From Laetiporus sulphureus 93-53 (Eukaryota; Basidiomycota; Agaricomycetes; Polyporales; Laetiporaceae), in contig NW_024468512.1 in assembly GCF_001632365.1 (NCBI RefSeq), positions 848,355-912,354 of the forward strand: 64,000 nucleotides of DNA, read 5' to 3'. A program made the position numbers and the translations under genes. Shown in pieces: positions 1 to 9,836 of the stretch. A model generated the notes under the pieces. The model had not been told where the DNA came from, made no database searches, and saw only the letters and a program-made list of their open reading frames with translations. The stretch's first letter is position 1. Each line of letters starts with the position of its first letter.

Positions 1-71
1 AAGGGCCCGTCTCCTGCACGCCTGAGTCCTTCGTCAAAGATCTCCGTGAGCGTCTTGAACGTCCGAGGTGA
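1..71 (+). CDS. Possible 3' end of a gene entering from the left edge
   Basis: One forward frame is open from base 3 and ends at a TGA at 69-71. Its last residues, ESFVKDLRERLERPR, are charged and helix-like. There is too little to identify a family, and the frame could be chance. It would need sequence to the left of this window to judge. Confidence 0.2.
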   Translation, partial: GPVSCTPESFVKDLRERLERPR

Positions 72-1083
72 CTGTAAAGTCAGCAGATCATATGCGGCTG
101 GTGGAAGCGAATTGTGTGGTCTCATTAATGATCGCCGCACCACATTGGGTGCAATGCAAGCTCACTGCATCGGTAATGCCCTACGGACCACATCGTTCCT
201 ATTATGACCACGACTCAAAGGTGATTAAGGGGTGCGCACCTGTCTGACCAGGCCTCTGAGTGCCGGGGACCTCCGCACTTTGTCGCTTGTAGTCTGCTTC
301 TGGCGGAAACGGCACCGGGATGTTGTATTGAGACATGCTGGTCGAGGAAGTCGGGGACAACGATGGGAGAGGAGGAGGCAAGAAAGGACGCTGGAGTCCG
401 GATGGGGCGGCATAATGGGTGCCATATAGACAGTCGTGATCACCGGGGCTGCCTTGTCCGGATCACATGAAATCTCTTGCAGTAGCACATGCCTCTCCTC
501 TCCTCATTGTCTCAAACTGCACTTTCGGCAGTTTCGAATTCACGGCGCATACATTCTGTCTCGCGTATTTGATCTGTCTGTGGGGTTGCATTGGACACTC
601 TGTGTAAAAGCATCATCTCCGCTGACCATACGTTGACGGCGCTGCCCACCGGAATGATCACACAAGGCGGCCGGACTTTGATGGCCATGCGCGACTTCTT
701 ACCCTGACTCGCTCGGGACCAGCCACAGTCCGTGCAAATGATACATGCGGACGTACGTATTACGCTAGGGGATGTGGTTTTCTAATGGCGGGAAAACTAT
801 TCTCCACTAGCTTCCATGATTGAGGATCGTGCTTGGCAAGGCAAACGACATCAACAGGATATGCGGGCGCGACCATTAGACCCGCCTCCGCTACGGGATC
901 AAAAATTACATGGACGCTGCAGATTTCGCATTCGCATAAATTAATTGATACGAGTGAGGATATATCATACAGCAGATTCGTACGCTTAGGGTTCTCATAG
1001 TATTATAGGGGCGCTGCTAGCCCATATGGGGTATGCAATTGCTCTGAGAATGGCTCCTTCCTATCAATGTGCCGCCGATGTGG
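72..1083. other. Intergenic, no supported gene
   Basis: Only short open frames without family resemblance are present on either strand. No repeat, tRNA or clear promoter was seen. The right end is the 3' flank of the penta-EF-hand gene. Confidence 0.5.
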
Positions 1084-2216
1084 TTACGGCGCACTCAACA
1101 CAATCTGCGCAACCAATGAGTTAAGCGACATGACAACCAGACTGCACCAGCTGACCTTCATGAAGTCTTCATAGTTGAGCCGTGCCCAACCATCCCCGTT
1201 CGTATCGGCCCTTAACGCCCGTGAGCCTGACTGGACAGCACGCCGTAAATATCTCAAACGCACCGTTTGAATGCCTCCGTCAATGACTTGACAGCTACGC
1301 AAGCACGGACGAAACGGTCAAAAGTGATGCCAGGCGGAGGGCCACCATATCCTGCGGCGACGGGTGCAGAAGCTGCATACGTAACGGAATGGAAGTTAAT
1401 CAGTCGCATATGAAGTGACGCGGTGACTACCCACCATACTTCTGTTCTATCAGAGTGAGAATTGAAGGAGGAAGATTGTACCCAAAGCTGCGAAGCGCCT
1501 CGGCCAGCTCATATCCCTCAATGGACCCAGACCGGTCTCTGTCGAAGTGTCTGAAGACTCCTTGCCAGTCTTGAATGTATTTCCACAGACCGCAGAACTC
1601 TACACGAGGCAATCAATCCTGATCGTAGGGTGTGGTCTACCGCATTAAGCTCACCATTAAATCCAATAGATCCACTTCGATCAGTGTCCTGAGATGACCA
1701 ATACTCAAGTCAATCGCTATGCGAGCCATGAATGTGAGGCACGTACAAACATGGTCATCAACATCTTGACCGTGTCAAGATCGAACTCTGCAGGCATCAG
1801 AACGATTATCAGTTTCGAGAAGATAGCGATTCACGCTTGCCGCATCACAACTAGAAGACTAGCGCTGCAGCCGTACTGAAAAGACCACTTACTCGACCAA
1901 TCGCCTGACCATCATCGTATCCACGATTAGAATATTCTTACTCCAACAGGCGGACCGCAATGCGCTCACCGTTCACAAGTGCGTTCTGCAGCTCTGAAAC
2001 CGTAATCTGTCCGGTGTGATGGGTATTCACGGCACTGAACCATCGCCATAGCTGAGGATCGGCGCCGGGTGGGGGAATTGGCAAGGGTGGCAAGTCGCGA
2101 TCGGTGTGGCTATTCGAGTGCGACAATGATGGGCTCGATCTGTACGCTGACGAGGGTGAATGCGAATGGTGGTGATGATGATGGTGGTGATGACTGTGGC
2201 TTGAGTGAACGGACAT
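1084..2216 (-). CDS. Penta-EF-hand calcium-binding protein (ALG-2/PEF1-like)
   Basis: Eight exons by my reading: 2216-1970, 1904-1893, 1787-1747, 1688-1655, 1599-1435, 1372-1264, 1210-1156 and 1104-1084. They sum to 684 nt, or 227 residues plus stop. The order is a Ser/His-rich N-terminus with nine consecutive His, a Pro-rich linker, then five EF-hand units. EF2 (DTDRSGSIGFNE) and EF3 (DRDRSGSIEGYE) have canonical loops. EF1 (NTHHTGQITVSE) lacks the usual first Asp, and the last unit reads ADTNGDGWARLNYEDF. Linker FCGLWKYIQDW and GITFDRFVRACV are family hallmarks. PEF proteins are cytosolic calcium sensors that dimerise through EF5 and bind Pro-rich adaptors; in yeast the relative acts in polarised growth. 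Exon 2 is only 12 nt. The gene shares its upstream region with the divergent HAD hydrolase. Confidence 0.9.
2167..2192 (-). repeat. CAC/CAT run encoding poly-His
   Basis: A tract of GTG/ATG-type triplets on the + strand reads as consecutive His codons in the penta-EF-hand gene. The codons alternate CAC and CAT, so it is not a pure microsatellite. Confidence 0.85.
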
Positions 2217-2701
2217 CGTGGATGGGGGTTGAGAGTCAGGAGAAGGAGCGCTGACAGAGCGGCGACATTGCCATGTTGGGCGCCTTAAATCATCAGCGTC
2301 AGGTCAGCGGCGAGCACCGAGTCAGATGAAGTGTATTGCCAGGGCGGGCCCGCAGTGGACATTGCAGCGCCCTTGCGGCGCGGCGCTCATCGTACACGAA
2401 CTTGGCGAGCTGTGTTCGCCTACTGGCTGCATCGCCTAAGTACTGCGTCGGAGACGAGCTCGTGGTGGTATCTGACACGTTGGAGTCGCGAGGACTGGAT
2501 TCCGGTGCAGGCGCGTCTTGCGAGCGCTTGAATTGGCAACCGGGGACGTCCACGTGCGTCCAACCGCCGGCATCTAACCGAAGCGTGTATGTCGCCGGCC
2601 CGCCAATCCAGCACCCTGATCCGTTTGCGCTGATGGCCACCCCCCTCGACTAGCCAAGTGCTCGTCAGCACCGACCCCCACGATCCCTGCCACTGCACAG
2701 C
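2217..2701. promoter_or_regulatory. Divergent promoter region, PEF gene / HAD gene
   Basis: The 485 bp between two divergent start codons. I see no clear TATA box. Overlapping open frames here have no family resemblance. It presumably carries both promoters. Confidence 0.4.
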
Positions 2702-4063
2702 ATGACTTCTCCGCATCTCAAGGCTGTGATATTCGACGTACGGTTCGCCGATGACGGTTCACCTCACGTCTCTCGCCGAAAGGCTAATCCGGCATTCTGC
2801 CTTGTAGGTTGGCGGCGTCGTTTGCCGCAGCCCGCTACTCGCTATTGCAGCCTACGAGCGAGAGCATGGGATTCCAGACAACTACATAAACTGTGCCATG
2901 TGAGGCTTGCCATCATCGCATTCGAGCATAAGGAATTCACGCCACACCTGCCAGAACGGGACGTGGCCGTCACGGTGCATGGCAGAAGTTCGAGCGGGGA
3001 GAGACGTCATTGTTCCATTTCTACGAGGCCTTTGGCCGCGAGCTATCAGACACCAAGTTGAACAATATTTGGTACATGCAATACTGCAAACGCAAGGGAA
3101 TAGGTATATGTCCGATACTATCGCAATTTCGCACCGCCGGAGCATGGCTTACGACAACGTACAGAGCATCCCAAGCTCCCTGACAAACTGGAAATTGATG
3201 GCAGGGAGGTGAGCTCTAAATGGCAGAACCATTCCACATCTCAATAAATTCATAGCTATTCGGTCGGATGATGCGTGACAGCGGATCCTTTGATGAAGTA
3301 GTGGTGGAAGCAATCCGGCGTATCAGAGGCTCGTATCGGGCTATTACGTCTGCGGGGGAGACCGACTGACTGAATGGACCTGAAACACCATGCAGCTGCC
3401 GGGAGGTGGCGTGTCATCGCGCTCACTAACAACTTTTCCAAGACGGGCCTGGATATGATCGCAGAAGTGCCACCGTCGGCGGAACAGTGTCCTGATTTCA
3501 CAATTGAATCCGAGCTGGCGTTTCTTGGCTGGAAGGAAGGACCAACGCCGCCTCGACTGCGAGCACTGTTCGACGACTTCTGCGACTCCAGTGCGCTGGG
3601 AATGCGGTTTGTGCTCGTCCCCATCCTTTAAGCTCTGACGATCATCCTAAGACGGTGACGGATAGGAAGCCTGATCCTGAGATCTACCTGCTGGCCTGCA
3701 AACGAAATTGTATCAAGCCATACGAGGCTGTCTTTCTTGACGACCTGGGAATGTGCGTGAATCTAGCCACGACTAGCGCGGTCTCTATCCTGACGTGATG
3801 TCCCATCACAGGAACCTTAAAGTAGCCCAGAATCTTGGAATGGAGACCATTCGTGAGTTAAAATCTTTCCCTAACCTCCGTTGTCTCGTAACTCTGCTTA
3901 CTCATGGTTTGGATTATTTTCCTCTACCGCGTCGGGCGTCTCTGTTGGTGCAGATGTACCGATAGGCAACTCACTCGGTGCTATCAAGCAATTAGAAAGG
4001 AAACTCGGCATTGATCTCACAAGTGGACTGGAGCCGCACAATCGGTCTCCTTCGAAGCTATAA
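2702..4063 (+). CDS. HAD-superfamily hydrolase (epoxide hydrolase N-terminal / ACAD10-like phosphatase)
   Basis: Spliced reading gives roughly 250 residues with all four HAD motifs. Motif I is VIFDVGGVV at the start (nucleophile Asp; the second Asp is replaced by Gly, as is usual in this branch). Motif II is ALTNNFSK, motif III the Lys of RKPDPEIY, and motif IV FLDDLGMN. The helical cap carries AWQKFERGE and FYEAFGREL, typical of the ACAD10/soluble-epoxide-hydrolase N-domain group. The end reads GAIKQLERKLGIDL. No epoxide hydrolase or acyl-CoA dehydrogenase domain follows, so this is the stand-alone phosphatase-like form; its substrate is not predictable. About seven introns. The one at 3329-3395 begins GC rather than GT if the conserved RIRAAGRW is to be kept. 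Convergent with QCR10. Confidence 0.88.
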
Positions 4064-4210
4064 TGCGCAGTGTATTCTGTTCCGAGCGAGTCCCAGTGTG
4101 AGATGCGGTATTGAAGCGACCCTGGATGATCCTTCATATCTAGAGAAGCATATAGCTGCGCAGTAGCTGCACAAATCTATTCGCTAGGCCGTCTCGGGCG
4201 TTCTTCCAAC

Positions 4211-4624
4211 TTAGAATGGCTTGTCGGACGCAGGAGTCTTATCCTCGTAGTAGCTGCCTATCTAAAACCGATGTCAGCACGCGGGCCCGCCGCGGCTGGG
4301 TAGAATGGATCGTCCTACTTACCACAGGCACCTTGACGAGCACTTCCCGCTTCATCAATGGCGTCACTGAGAGATACTAGTGCGGCGAAATGCCAGGTCA
4401 GCGAAAAACCGAACAGAGTCGCAGCCTTATCATGATACGCACGTAGAGCGCGTATATGCCAAAGCCGACGCCCCAGACACCCAAGCTGGCTCCCCATCTG
4501 CGCAGCAACTGAGGGCAGGATCGCGTCTGTGAGACCGGCCTGGAATTTTGAAATAGTACAGAGAAGCACGCACCACAGCGGGACGTTTATACTCAGGAAC
4601 GGCGTGGAGGGTTATCTTGGACAT
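4211..4624 (-). CDS. QCR10: Cytochrome bc1 complex subunit 10 (QCR10)
   Basis: Four exons in 414 bp encode only 73 residues: 17 + 22 + 18 + 16, all junctions in phase 0. The protein starts MSKITLHAVPEYKRPAV and has one membrane helix (GASLGVWGVGFGIYALY). It ends with VKVPVIGSYYEDKTP then ASDKPF. The C-terminus matches the yeast Qcr10 pattern of a Lys-Ile/Val-Pro segment, Gly, Glu-Asp, Thr-Pro and a final Asp-Lys-Pro. Qcr10 is a small single-span accessory subunit of respiratory complex III in the inner mitochondrial membrane, near the Rieske protein. I chose ATG 4624 because it opens the frame that splices cleanly. The gene is head-to-head with NOP16 and convergent with the HAD hydrolase. Assignment rests on the short C-terminal pattern, length and topology. 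Confidence 0.8.
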
Positions 4625-4935
4625 GGCTTCGTTTGGGCAATAGATGGTCGTTTGGTAACGAACGAGTTCGATGCTGGGTAGAGTCGTGTTCGACGCGAAG
4701 ACCGCGGCCGGGAAGGAGCGGAGTTGTAACGCATCCGAGCTCGGGCGGTCGCCGAGAAGCGCCCGCGAAGGCGCTTTCACTCTCGCTGTTACTTGATCGC
4801 CTGCGCTCATTACCTTATAACTTATCTCTGTCCTCTGCTTTCTCCTGATTTCAACGTCCTACCGTTGCTTCTGGTCGGCTTCGCTATCGACACCTTGGGC
4901 CGGATCATTCTCTTGTGCCGATATCGCGGCCACAC
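4625..4935. promoter_or_regulatory. Divergent promoter region, QCR10 / NOP16
   Basis: The 311 bp between the start codons of two divergent housekeeping genes. No TATA-like element stands out, and both promoters are presumably here. Confidence 0.4.
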
Positions 4936-5878
4936 ATGGCAAACCCTCGTCAAAGAAAAAAGCTGCGCTCGGGCTCCTACAAGCCAGTAAGCCATTCTCG
5001 TCGTGCGAAGAAGAGCCTGAACAAGCAACCACGTTCGTGGGTTTCTCGCGAATCGTTCATAAAAGGGACACCTTGTGCTGAGGTGGCACATCCTTAGCCA
5101 TTCGTGGTCCGAAAGTACTTCAAGATGCATGGGACAAGCATAAGACTGTCAGACAAAAGTATGTTCATTATCTTCCCACCCCCGAGGGTGAGTGCCTCAT
5201 ACGTAAGACGAAACAGCTACGAAGCGTTGGGGCTCGTTGCATCGCTCAACCCGACGGCATCTGGAGGGGTCGAGAAACAGCTCGCCCCTCTAACGACTTC
5301 GCGGCCCGACGAATCCACAACACCTTCTTCAGGAAACAAGACATCAAGCATACCCAAGGGGTATGGCCGCGTTATCCGGGACGAGGATGGCAATATAGTG
5401 GGCGTCGAGTTACCAGAAGAAGAGCCGGAAGCAGACCCAATAGAGAAAACTATAGATGATCTGCCTGATCCGTCTCGAGACCAACAGCTGGCGCCGTGGG
5501 TGGGGTTGAATTCGAATACGATGGCTGGCCAATCAAGTGCATCGAGCACACATGTGGTACAAGGCAAGTGCCGTCAAGTGACCTTCATTCAAGCCATTGC
5601 TGTCACTTCTCGTGAATGGACGCTGACGGAAATTTTACGGACTGCCGCGGGGTCTATTTACAGCACTGGAAGAGATGTTGACACATAACGGAGCGCGAAA
5701 GCGGTTCTCCTCTACTGGAGAGGTCGCTATTCTTCGTCGACTGGTCGCTAAACACGGCCAAGACGCTGAAGCCATGGCGCGGGATAGGAAACTCAACCCG
5801 GATCAGCGCACGGCGGGTGAAATAGTGAGGGCTATCAAGAAAGCGGGTGGTTTTACGACGTTATCGCAGGATACGTAG
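4936..5878 (+). CDS. NOP16: 60S ribosome biogenesis factor NOP16
   Basis: The start MANPRQRKKLRSGSYKP is the basic, nucleolar-type N-terminus of Nop16. It is followed after splicing by RGPKVLQDAWDKHKTVRQNY and EALGLVASLNP, the diagnostic block. The middle is acidic and Pro-rich. The C-terminus carries STGEVAILRRLVAKHGQD and ARDRKLNPDQRTAGEIVRAI, the conserved terminal block. Nop16 joins pre-60S particles in the nucleolus and is needed for 27S rRNA processing. Introns include one at 5564-5663 that starts with AAG|GCAAGT, the consensus GC donor. Splicing there restores VVQALEEML, and no GT donor nearby keeps the frame. Ends at TAG 5876-5878. Confidence 0.93.
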
Positions 5879-6788
5879 GCATCGTTAGGTAGACACGTGT
5901 ATGCGTTCTCAGGGGAGAGAAGGATGCTGATTCCTTTCCCAGCCAGTATCGTCATAAAGGATGTCAGTGCCGCTGGGAATATCCCTTCAAGTACGTTTCC
6001 GGTCGACCGGATGCTATACTCATATTGCAACATATTACCTTTGTACGTCCGTGACACTTGGCGTCCCATGATCGCATCGGAAGTCGCACAGGGTAGCCTT
6101 CTCGACCCACGGTGAATGCGAGCGTTGGTGGTGTGAAGGCTCAAGGGATTATAATAAGGTAGATGCGGCAGAGGCATGAGCTCCAAGAACACGCAGAGCT
6201 GTATACTAGAACACCTGGGATGTTTGCGTTTGCGCTTGATGCCGACACTATGTTAGGGTGGAATTTGCCGGTGGCACGATATCGCACGGAAGCTGAGAAG
6301 ATTGCCAACGTTGGATTCTCGTAAAGGTCGCGGAGTTGTGGGGAGACGCTGGGATAATCTCCTCGGAAAGTGAGTAGAAATCTGGAACGGCGGGTCGCTG
6401 GAGGAAGATGGGTGGATGTGCGCTGGAGTCGCGATCGATGTGGCGGGGGTGATGCGGCTGAGACAGGGATGGCAACGCGGGGCGAAATGGGAATCGAGGA
6501 CCGATTTGGTGGGATCGGATTCAATCTCGATGGCCGTTTCGTAATTCCAAAACTTATCAGAACTTTGCATGGCATGGCGCTGCAGCGAGTAAATGGGCTC
6601 AGGGAAGCTCTTGCGCGGCCAATCGCCGCCAGGCCTTGAACGGCGGTTATGGACTCGATGGCTCTTACTGACACGCCCCGGCCCAAACACTGGAATACAC
6701 ATTCCCAATCCAACTCCCCCGCCACTCCTGCCGCCCACCTTCCAACGCAGACCCCAGCCGCCTGCTTCTCTTGTTTCACGTCGTACAC

Positions 6789-6810
6789 GGAAGGATAATG
6801 GAAGGATAAT
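6789..6810 (+). repeat. Perfect tandem 11-bp repeat in the regulator promoter
   Basis: GGAAGGATAAT occurs twice back to back. It lies 67 bp left of the TATA box of the Zn(2)Cys6 gene and contains GATAA on the + strand. It may be a paired binding site. Confidence 0.75.
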
Positions 6811-6876
6811 GTACCAGATCCAATTTCCTGCCCATCTGGTTCTCCGAGCTTCGCGCCCTGCATCTCCCTCCGCTCC

Positions 6877-6883
6877 TATAAAA
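6877..6883 (+). promoter_or_regulatory. TATA box of the Zn(2)Cys6 gene
   Basis: TATAAAA in a CT-rich stretch, about 75 bp upstream of the ATG at 6958, a usual distance for a fungal TATA element with a short leader. Confidence 0.6.
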
Positions 6884-6957
6884 CCTCCATCGCCTCATGC
6901 CCTCCGGTCTCCTGACTTTACATCCGGGCATCTACAGCTCCTGCCTCTTCTCGACCA

Positions 6958-9836
6958 ATGTCGCCAAGGAGCCCGACTAGCAGATCCTCGTCCACCTCCC
7001 CTCGCCCCACGGGCCGGCGCGTGCCTGGACAGCCCAAATCCACGCGGCAACAATACAGCGGTGGGTACCAAGCATGCCCATCAATAATCCTTCTTCTCAC
7101 TGCCCTCTTATCCAGCATGTGGCGCATGTCGCATGAGAAGGTTCGCGTTTGCCATTCGTATCTCCATGTGTCGTCTTGACCTTTGTGGACCTGATTCTCA
7201 GAGTGCGTTGCGACCTCAAGGATCTGCCTGTATCTCCATCAGGGCAACATCCTCCCTGTTCAAATTGCAGCGAGCGCGGCTTGAAATGCGTGTATGTAAA
7301 GTTTCCTTTGTGTCTGACAGGCTATGTCGACGTTAGATCTTCATCAGGGACGAGTTTGCTGAAGTCAAAGCTGTCAAGCTACTTCGGCGTGGTCGCCGTC
7401 TACAGCAAGTAGAGTAGGTGATATCCACTTTGGCTAGGGAGTATTCTCAACAATTGCTTCAGAGCCGTATATGGCCAGAACTCGAGCGACGAGGGCTCGC
7501 TACATTCCGTTCCTTCTCCTCGTAGCGTCATTCCGAGGCTCAGACCCGAGTTCTTCAACTCTCCTTTCTTTCATCGATTTCATACGCAACGTGAGTGAGA
7601 CTGCACGCCCCTTTTGCCTGCCCTCCCTGATATTTACCTCGTCCAGGACCTATTCTGGAGCCGATGGAGTACTGCAACAGGTACTATGAGTTCTGCAAAG
7701 GCAATAAAGAGCCTTTGCAGGCTCCCGGTCAGCTCGTTGCACTGGTATTGGTCGTGTGGGCTGCTAGCTTCGGTGTCAACGAATATGGGGTTGAAGAGCT
7801 GTACGACGGGCAGGTAAATGCGCGTCGACGAAAAGACCGCATCAATGAGATGGTCCAGGAACTCTTGTCTCTCATCGATATCCATGGTCTCCTGCGGAAA
7901 CCTTCTTGGGATGGTGTTAGAGTACTCTTGTTAACGTTGCCACTGACGCGAGGCAAGTTCTCATCGTCCTTACCTGTGAGGCTGGGCTTGCTGATCTCCG
8001 TTGTGACAGAGGTACAGACTCCTCTGGAGCGTTTGGTGAGTCTGGAACGCAGAATGATGTGTGCTCTCTGCTCATCGGTCTATAGACAATGTACGAGGCA
8101 ACCATAAGCCAAGTCTACAGTATCTGCAGCCTCGCATCAGCTTGTTCCGTCAACAGCGGTCAAGGAGAATACGTAGATGCTCTCGTCCGGGCGCGCATCT
8201 TCTGGTATGCCCATGTGTTTGACGGCGTAACCAGTGGATTGAGAGGCGGCCGGATCTTGCTGTGAGCATCCTATATCTAGACATTCGTAATTCCGTGCTA
8301 ACGCGCTATCTTGTATCTCCGCAGGACTGATGATGATCTTACTTCGTTCGAGGCGACTCTCCCTCCCGTAGGAGAAAGCTCTGCGACGTCCGCCGTCTAC
8401 ACGTTCGCCTTCCGCTATGCGACAATACCCATCCGCATAGCGTCCGTATGTCGGGACGTCCATGCCGCGCTCACGGGTCCCAGGGCCCGTCAAAGCCGTG
8501 AGATCGGGGAAGTCAAGCTGCACGATGCATGGGAGACACTTGACCAATGTTGGAAGGACTTCGAGGGGTTACGGCAGCTCGGCACGGACGGATTCGTCCA
8601 GACTGAGGACGTTGAACGGTTCATCGATGGCTGGCAGGTAAGAGACGCTTCTACGCATGGTCACACTGCAATTTAACCCATTATTCAAACTCAGATATTC
8701 ATTTTTGAGTGTCGTAAGTCTTTCCAGGCATTTCCGAGGATAGCTTTGATCAATTAACGAGCTTCGCAGACAATGTCATACGCGAAGCGCTAAAACAACG
8801 CCTCGTTGCACGGCCAGCACCCGAAGCACCCTTTCTTCCGGACGGCCATCCATCCCCTCGAAGCCGCGAATACGACGCGATCGTTCGACTGCATGCCAAG
8901 TCCAATACAAGATGTCAGGCCGTCGTCAGGCATGTCGTGTCTATTCTCAGGCGCAACTTAGGAACGCAGTTCTTCCAGTTCGACACTGCCCTCATCCGTG
9001 ATGGATGTTTCTTCGCAGGGTTCTTGCTCGCGGGGGACTCCGGCAGTGCAGAGGACGTCGAAGTCTGCCTTCAGGCTCTGCGGGAGATGCGCTGGACGTT
9101 CTGCAAAAGCGACGAGCGGGAACAAACCATCAGGATGATATGGGAGTCTCGACTCTCACAAACTCGGAATGGTCGTAGTTTCACTGGCAGCCCCTTGGAA
9201 GATGATCTGTTGCGGTCATCAGCATCAGAACATCCCTATGGAAAACGCTCTCTGAATCGGCCGATCAGCGTCCCTCCTCTATCACTGTCTCTTTGCACGG
9301 TTCCTGCCGCGCTTAGCCCGGCATCTGCCCCGAGTACTGCTTGCTCGACGAATAGTAATTGGCCTACGAGCACTCCACCCAGCAGTGCGGGTACGGGCAT
9401 GTATGATGGATCCATGCCGTCTCAGCGGGCTTCGCCGACGTCCCCATTCGCACATTCTCCGCCAAGCAGCCTGAGCATCGACACCCTCCACAGCAAGTCT
9501 GCGTTTCCCAGCACGCCTTCGCTGGTCCTGGAGGGTCCTGGTCAGACGGGACGTATAGGCGAGCAGGGAGGATTAGATCAAGTGTTTTATTTTCAGCAAT
9601 ATGGTTTCAGCGGTGCAAGTGAGCCTCTGAGCAGCCATCACATGTCTCACCCACCTACCATTCTTCCTCCACCTGCCACCACCGACTACCACGCTGCTTC
9701 GACATTCTTCGACCATAATTCCGTCACATTCTCGAACCCGACAATCTCCCAGAGCAACGCTTGCTCCGGCGTTGTGGTCCCATCGTCTACAGTCAGCAAT
9801 GATGGACGCCAACTAGGAGACGAACATTTTTACTAA
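6958..9836 (+). CDS. Zn(2)Cys6 fungal transcription factor
   Basis: The N-terminus is Ser/Pro/Arg-rich. The first two introns split a binuclear zinc cluster that reads CGACRMRRVRC, then a long loop (DLKDLPVSPSGQHPP), then CSNCSERGLKC. That is C-x2-C-x6-C, loop, C-x2-C-x6-C, the DNA-binding domain unique to fungi. The middle region is helical (for example EFCKGNKEPLQAPGQLVAL and EVKLHDAWETLDQCWKDFEG) and resembles the regulatory middle region of such factors. From about 9180 to the stop at 9834 the protein is Ser/Pro/Thr-rich, as in activation domains. The cluster loop is longer than the common 5-9 residues. The protein should act in the nucleus; its targets are unknown and no pathway cluster sits beside it. 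Confidence 0.9.

Larger units (their letters stand above)
5879..6957. other. Intergenic; promoter of the Zn(2)Cys6 gene at its right end
   Basis: About 1.1 kb with overlapping long but unrelated open frames on both strands, which I read as chance frames in GC-rich DNA. The right end has a tandem 11-bp repeat and a TATA box, listed separately. Confidence 0.5.

Noticed and set aside
6141..6863. Long minus-strand open frame (about 240 residues) left of the Zn(2)Cys6 gene
   Set aside because: Other long frames overlap it on both strands, it shows no motif or intron logic, and it covers the apparent promoter with the tandem repeat and TATA box side.
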